The notes beneath the pieces were generated by a model. The model saw only the letters and a program-made list of their open reading frames with translations, was not told where the DNA came from and did not search any database. From Pseudomonas sp. QTF5 (lineage in GTDB: Bacteria > Pseudomonadota > Gammaproteobacteria > Pseudomonadales > Pseudomonadaceae), in contig NZ_AZRW02000024.1 in the NCBI RefSeq assembly GCF_000512695.2, positions 1 through 54,226 on the forward strand: a stretch of 54,226 nt of DNA, read 5' to 3'. The translations under genes and the position numbers were made by a program. Positions 49,707 through 54,226 of the stretch are shown piece by piece; within the stretch, counting starts at the first letter, position 1; every line of letters starts with the position of its first letter.

Positions 49707-51991
49707 CCCCCGAGCAAATGCGTGACGCCTCTTTGCTGGAGCTGTTCAGCCTCGAAGCCGAGGCCCAGACCCTGGTGCTGAGCGCCGGTCTGCTGGCGCT
49801 TGAGCGCGATCCAACCCAGGCCGATTACCTTGAGTCGTGCATGCGCGCGGCCCATTCACTCAAGGGCGCGGCGCGGATTGTCGGTGTCGATGCCGGGGTC
49901 AGCGTCGCCCATGTGATGGAAGATTATCTGGTCAGCGCCCAGGAAGGGCGCCTGTACCTGAGGCCCGAACACATTGATGCACTGTTGCAAGGCACCGATC
50001 TGCTGATGCGGATTGCGACCCCGGGCAACGCTCCGGCGCCTGCGGATATCGAAGCTTACGTCGTCTTGATGGGACGGCTGCTTGATCACATGGCGGCCAC
50101 TGCCCCCATGACGCCGCCGATGGCAGAACTTCAGCTGGAACCGCCGACGCCCAAGGTTGAGCCGCCCATGCCGGCCACCACCGAAGCTCCCTCGACAGCG
50201 CCCGCCGAGCCAGCGCCCATGGCTAAACGCACCACCGAAAGTGGCGAACGCGTATTGCGCGTCACGGCCGAGCGCTTGAACAGCCTGCTCGACCTGTCGA
50301 GTAAATCCCTGGTGGAAACCCAGCGGCTAAAGCCGCATCTGGCCACCATGCAGCGCCTTAAACGCATGCAGAGCAACGGCCTGCGGGCGCTGGAAAGTCT
50401 CAACGTCCATCTCAAGGACCATGCCTTGAGCCTCGAAGCTCAGGAAGCCTTGGGCGATGCCCGCCGATTGCTGGCGGAGTCCCAGCAATTGCTGACGGAG
50501 AAAAACGCCGAGCTCGATGAGTTTGCCTGGCACGCCAGCCAGCGCGCGCAGGTGTTGTATGACACGGCGCTGGCCTGTCGCATGCGGCCATTCGCCGACG
50601 TGCTGAGCGGGCAAGTGCGCATGGTCCGCGATCTCGGCCGCAACCTTGGCAAACAGGTGCGGCTGGAGATCGAGGGCGACAAGACTCAAGTCGACCGCGA
50701 CGTACTGGAAAAACTCGAAGCGCCGCTGACGCATCTGCTGCGCAATGCGGTGGATCACGGCATCGAAACCCCGGAGCAGCGGCGGTTGGCCGGCAAACCG
50801 GAAGAAGGCGTGATCCGTTTGCGAGCCTCCCATCAGGCGGGTCTGCTGGTGCTGGAACTCAGCGACGACGGCAATGGCGTCGATCTGGAAAAACTCCGTC
50901 GCAACATTGTCGAGCGGCAGCTATCCCCAGCCGAAACCGCAGCCCAGTTGAGCGAAGAAGAGTTGCTGACGTTCCTGTTTCTGCCCGGTTTCAGCCTGCG
51001 CGACACGGTCACCGAAGTCTCCGGGCGCGGTGTCGGCCTGGATGCGGTTCAGCACATGGTCCGTCAGTTGCGCGGTGCCATAGTGCTGGAGCAAACGGCG
51101 GGCGCGGGCAGTCGTTTCCATCTTGAAGTACCGCTGACGTTGTCGGTGGTGCGCAGTCTGGTGGTGGAAGTCGGTGACGAGGCGTATGCCTTCCCGCTGG
51201 CGCACATCGAGCGCATGTGCGACCTGGAGCCGGAGGACATCGTGCAGGTCGAAGGCCGGCAGCACTTCTGGTACGAAGGTCGGCATGTCGGGCTCGTCGC
51301 CGCCAGTCAGCTGCTGCATCGTCCGGCGAGCCAGAACAACGCGCAGACCCTCAAAGTCGTGGTCATCCGCGAGCGCGAGGCGATCTACGGGGTGGCGGTC
51401 GAGCGGTTTATCGGCGAGCGGACGCTAGTGGTGCTGCCGCTGGACGAGCGCCTGGGCAAGGTGCAGGACATTTCCGCCGGAGCCTTGCTCGATGACGGCT
51501 CGGTGGTGCTGATCGTCGACGTCGAAGACATGCTGCGTTCGGTGGACAAACTGCTCAATACCGGGCGTCTGGAGCGCATTGCCCGGCATGCCAATCTGGC
51601 CGTGGAAGCGGCGCGTAAACGGATTCTGGTGGTGGACGACTCGCTGACCGTTCGTGAGTTGCAGCGCAAATTGCTGCTCAATCGCGGCTATGACGTGGCG
51701 GTGGCGGTGGACGGTATGGATGGCTGGAACGCCCTGCGTTCGGAGGATTTCGATCTGCTGATCACCGACATCGACATGCCGCGCATGGATGGCATCGAGC
51801 TGGTGTCTTTATTGCGTCGCGATACCCGCCTGCAATCTCTGCCGGTGATGGTGGTGTCCTACAAGGATCGTGAAGAAGACCGCCGCCGTGGCCTGGACGC
51901 CGGAGCCGACTATTATCTAGCCAAAGCGAGTTTTCATGATGACGCTTTGCTGGATGCAGTGGTTGAGCTCATTGGAGGCGCGCGGGCATGA
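49703..51991 (+). CDS. wspE: Hybrid CheA-type kinase WspE
   Basis: A 762-aa kinase. The HPt domain has the phospho-histidine H51 in AAHSLKGAARIVG. A proline-rich linker is followed by dimerisation and ATPase domains (LLRNAVDHGIETPEQR, VSGRGVGLDAV) and a CheW-like regulatory domain. The C-terminal receiver has the phospho-aspartate near D689 (LLITDIDMPRMDG). It phosphorylates WspR and WspF. It overlaps both neighbours by 4 nt. Confidence 0.93.
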   Translation: MTPEQMRDASLLELFSLEAEAQTLVLSAGLLALERDPTQADYLESCMRAAHSLKGAARIVGVDAGVSVAHVMEDYLVSAQEGRLYLRPEHIDALLQGTDLLMRIATPGNAPAPADIEAYVVLMGRLLDHMAATAPMTPPMAELQLEPPTPKVEPPMPATTEAPSTAPAEPAPMAKRTTESGERVLRVTAERLNSLLDLSSKSLVETQRLKPHLATMQRLKRMQSNGLRALESLNVHLKDHALSLEAQEALGDARRLLAESQQLLTEKNAELDEFAWHASQRAQVLYDTALACRMRPFADVLSGQVRMVRDLGRNLGKQVRLEIEGDKTQVDRDVLEKLEAPLTHLLRNAVDHGIETPEQRRLAGKPEEGVIRLRASHQAGLLVLELSDDGNGVDLEKLRRNIVERQLSPAETAAQLSEEELLTFLFLPGFSLRDTVTEVSGRGVGLDAVQHMVRQLRGAIVLEQTAGAGSRFHLEVPLTLSVVRSLVVEVGDEAYAFPLAHIERMCDLEPEDIVQVEGRQHFWYEGRHVGLVAASQLLHRPASQNNAQTLKVVVIREREAIYGVAVERFIGERTLVVLPLDERLGKVQDISAGALLDDGSVVLIVDVEDMLRSVDKLLNTGRLERIARHANLAVEAARKRILVVDDSLTVRELQRKLLLNRGYDVAVAVDGMDGWNALRSEDFDLLITDIDMPRMDGIELVSLLRRDTRLQSLPVMVVSYKDREEDRRRGLDAGADYYLAKASFHDDALLDAVVELIGGARA

Positions 51992-52998
51992 AAATCGCTA
52001 TCGTCAATGACATGCCCATGGCGGTAGAGGCTTTGCGCCGCGCTTTGGCGTTCGAACCGGCGCACGAGGTGATCTGGGTCGCCGGCAATGGGGCCGAGGC
52101 GGTGCAACGTTGCACCGAATACATCCCGGATCTGATCCTGATGGATTTGATCATGCCGTTGATGGACGGTGTGGAAGCGACCCGGCGAATCATGGCCGAG
52201 ACTCCATGCGCGATTGTCATTGTCACTGTCGACCGCGAGCAGAATGTGCACCGGGTGTTCGAAGCCATGGGCTACGGCGCGCTGGATGTGGTTGATACCC
52301 CGGCTATAGGGGGCGGCAATCCTCAGGAAGCCGCCGCACCGCTGCTACGTAAGATCATGAACATTGGCTGGCTGATCGGCGACAAGAGCAATCGGGTGCG
52401 ATCGGCACCGAGCTCGCACCGCCACTCGTCCTCGCGCCAGCATTTGGTGGCCATCGGTTCATCCGCTGGCGGGCCGGCGGCGCTGGAAGTGCTGCTCAAG
52501 GGCCTGCCTCGAGATTTTTCGGCGGCCATCGTGCTGGTCCAGCATGTGGATCAGGTGTTCGCCGCCGGCATGGCCGAATGGCTTGCCAGCGCCAGTGGCC
52601 TGGACGTGCGCCTGGCCCAGGAAGGCGAACCGCCACAAAGCGGCACGATCCTGCTGGCCGGTACCAATCATCATATTCGCTTGCTGAAAAACGGCACCCT
52701 GGCCTACACCGCCGAACCGGTTAATGAGATCTATCGGCCTTCGATCGATGTGTTTTTCGAGAGTGTGGCCAGTTATTGGAGCGGTGACGCCGTGGGCGTT
52801 CTGCTGACCGGTATGGGGCGCGACGGCGCGCAGGGGCTTAAACTCATGCGCCAACAGGGCTACCTGACCATCGCTCAGGACCAACAAAGCAGTGCGGTGT
52901 ACGGCATGCCGAAGGCGGCCGCCGCCATCGACGCGGCTGTGGAAGTTCGCCCACTGGACAAGATAGCGTCACGATTGCTGGAGATTTTCCCAAAATGA
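51988..52998 (+). CDS. wspF: CheB-type methylesterase WspF
   Basis: A 336-aa protein: receiver domain with D53 (LILMDLIMPLMDG), a linker rich in Ser/His/Arg (SAPSSHRHSSSRQ), and a methylesterase domain with the active-site serine in AIGSSAGGPAALE (S159) and VLLTGMGRDGAQG. It opposes WspC. Loss of WspF is the classic route to wrinkly, high c-di-GMP variants. The gene here appears intact. Confidence 0.92.
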   Translation: MKIAIVNDMPMAVEALRRALAFEPAHEVIWVAGNGAEAVQRCTEYIPDLILMDLIMPLMDGVEATRRIMAETPCAIVIVTVDREQNVHRVFEAMGYGALDVVDTPAIGGGNPQEAAAPLLRKIMNIGWLIGDKSNRVRSAPSSHRHSSSRQHLVAIGSSAGGPAALEVLLKGLPRDFSAAIVLVQHVDQVFAAGMAEWLASASGLDVRLAQEGEPPQSGTILLAGTNHHIRLLKNGTLAYTAEPVNEIYRPSIDVFFESVASYWSGDAVGVLLTGMGRDGAQGLKLMRQQGYLTIAQDQQSSAVYGMPKAAAAIDAAVEVRPLDKIASRLLEIFPK

Positions 52999-53046
52999 CT
53001 ATCATTAGCAGCAATCGAGGCAAAAGCAGTACTCAGGTGACCGCAC

Positions 53047-54048
53047 ATGAATGATTTACAGCTCGACGACTTCAAAACCGACGAAAACGCCGCCATGGTG
53101 TTGTTGGTGGACGATCAGGCGATGATCGGCGAAGCGGTGCGGCGTGGTTTGTCGAACGAGGAAAACATCGACTTCCATTTCTGCGCCGACCCGCACCAGG
53201 CCATCGCCCATGCGGTGCGCATCAAACCGACGGTGATCCTTCAGGATCTGGTCATGCCCGGCCTCGACGGCCTGAGCCTGGTGCGCGAATACCGTAATCA
53301 CCCGGCGACCAAGGACATCCCGATCATTGTCCTGTCGACCAAGGAAGACCCGTTGATCAAGAGCGCGGCGTTTGCTGCCGGCGCCAATGATTACCTGGTC
53401 AAACTGCCGGACAACATCGAACTGGTGGCGCGCATCCGCTATCACTCGCGCTCCTACATGACCCTGCTGCAGCGTGACGCGGCCTATCGCGCGTTACGGG
53501 TCAGCCAGCAGCAGTTGCTCGACACCAACCTGGTGCTGCAACGCTTGATGAACTCCGACGGCCTGACCGGGCTGTCGAACCGTCGGCATTTCGACGAATA
53601 TCTGGAGCTGGAGTGGCGGCGTTCGCTGCGGGACCAGACCCAACTGTCATTGCTGATGATCGACGTCGACTACTTCAAATCCTACAACGACAGCTTTGGC
53701 CATCTCGAAGGCGATGAGGCACTGCGCAAAGTCGCCACGGCGATTCGCGACGCCAGCTCCAGACCTTCGGACTTGCCGGCCCGTTACGGCGGCGAAGAGT
53801 TCGTCCTGGTCCTGCCCAACACCTCGCCGGGTGGTGCACGGCTGGTGGCGGAAAAACTGCGCCTGACTGTCGCTGCGTTGAAAATTCAGCACATTTCCCC
53901 GACCGAAGGTTCGAGCCTGACCATCAGCATCGGCCTGTCGACCATGACCCCGCAGCCGGGCAGCGATTGCCGGCAATTGATCTCGGCGGCGGACAAGGGG
54001 CTGTACCTGGCGAAGAACAATGGGCGTAATCAAGTCGGCATCGAGTAA
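53047..54048 (+). CDS. wspR: Diguanylate cyclase response regulator WspR
   Basis: A 333-aa output protein of the Wsp pathway. The receiver has D67 (VILQDLVMPGLDG), followed by a coiled linker and a GGDEF domain with an active GGEEF (248-252). The inhibitory RxxD site is present (RPSD, 239-242), so the enzyme should be active and feedback-inhibited by c-di-GMP. It lies 48 nt after wspF and is not overlapped, unlike the other wsp genes. Confidence 0.94.
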   Translation: MNDLQLDDFKTDENAAMVLLVDDQAMIGEAVRRGLSNEENIDFHFCADPHQAIAHAVRIKPTVILQDLVMPGLDGLSLVREYRNHPATKDIPIIVLSTKEDPLIKSAAFAAGANDYLVKLPDNIELVARIRYHSRSYMTLLQRDAAYRALRVSQQQLLDTNLVLQRLMNSDGLTGLSNRRHFDEYLELEWRRSLRDQTQLSLLMIDVDYFKSYNDSFGHLEGDEALRKVATAIRDASSRPSDLPARYGGEEFVLVLPNTSPGGARLVAEKLRLTVAALKIQHISPTEGSSLTISIGLSTMTPQPGSDCRQLISAADKGLYLAKNNGRNQVGIE

Positions 54049-54078
54049 CCGCCGACCGGATGGCTGGCAAATCCCCCT

Positions 54079-54166
54079 GTGGCGAGGGAGCTTGCTCCCG
54101 CTGGGTCGCGCAGCGGCCCCTCTTATCCACAAAAGAAGGGGACTGCTACGCAGTCCAGCGGGAGCT
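54079..54166. repeat. REP-like element after wspR
   Basis: GGCGAGGGAGCTTGCTCCCG with GCTGGGTCGCGCAGCGG, then a facing CTACGCAGTCCAGCGGGAGC. It is a different REP subtype from those earlier in the window. Confidence 0.6.
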
Positions 54167-54177
54167 CTTATAGAACA

Positions 54178-54209
54178 AAATTTATCTCATTGATTTTAAA
54201 GATAAATTT
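54178..54209. other. AT-rich inverted repeat at the right edge
   Basis: Perfect 9-bp arms (AAATTTATC/GATAAATTT) around a 14-nt spacer, in an AT-rich stretch unlike the preceding core sequence. It may mark the edge of another accessory region or a promoter. Confidence 0.35.
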
Positions 54210-54226
54210 ATTTGCCGATTTATCGG

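Noticed and set aside
45588..54048. Flagellar chemotaxis operon
   Set aside because: Gene content (two CheW, a CheR with TPR, a hybrid CheA, CheB, and a GGDEF output, with no CheY or CheZ) matches wsp rather than a motility system.

Overview
The window is chromosomal DNA of a fluorescent-group Pseudomonas. The evidence is the queA-tgt-yajC-secD-secF block, the xerD-dsbC-hom-thrC-recJ run, a complete wspABCDEF-wspR operon, and many copies of the Pseudomonas REP sequence (core GCGAGCAAGCCCGCTCC). It splits sharply at a tRNA-Leu gene near 16.5 kb. To the left lies an accessory island; to the right lies mostly ordinary core genome.

Island (1 to about 16.45 kb). The right end is a phage P4-like satellite. 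A P4-type integrase points away from the 3' end of tRNA-Leu(CAA). Next come two unknown coupled genes, an AlpA-type regulator, and a four-gene operon whose genes overlap by 4 nt and which ends in a Toprim/DUF927 primase-helicase. The leader of that operon carries what looks like a complete P4-style antisense immunity system: a C4/CI-type RNA, a leader terminator, and two leader sites complementary to the RNA's loop. One of these sites covers the Shine-Dalgarno of the first gene. Iterons with the core GTGTTAC occur beside the integrase and again at 0.43-0.55 kb. They resemble the two origin regions of P4 and suggest that the satellite continues to or past the left edge. No second tRNA-Leu att copy and no capsid or helper-exploitation genes are visible.

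Between the two iteron arrays are small cargo units: a SUKH-type immunity protein; a cupin; a secreted small protein divergent from an HxlR regulator; an MFS transporter; a GlxA/AraC regulator divergent from an exported metallo-beta-lactamase and a cysteine hydrolase; and an unknown coiled-coil gene pair. A dispersed repeat (core GCAATCGGCCAAAAGC) lies at most of the boundaries between these units.

Core genome (16.45 kb to the end). queA-tgt-yajC-secDF cover tRNA queuosine modification and Sec export. xerD, dsbC, hom and thrC follow, then an orphan substrate-binding/PAS sensor, a DUF3509 protein, a class III CoA-transferase, YaeQ, RecJ, an Old Yellow Enzyme and OpgD. A VapBC-like toxin-antitoxin pair sits near 37.6 kb. 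A minus-strand ydcSTUV-patD operon (putrescine-type uptake and gamma-aminobutyraldehyde oxidation) runs from 44.1 to 38.4 kb. After a TerB/DUF533 protein, the wsp surface-sensing operon ends with the diguanylate cyclase WspR. The last 60 bases turn AT-rich.
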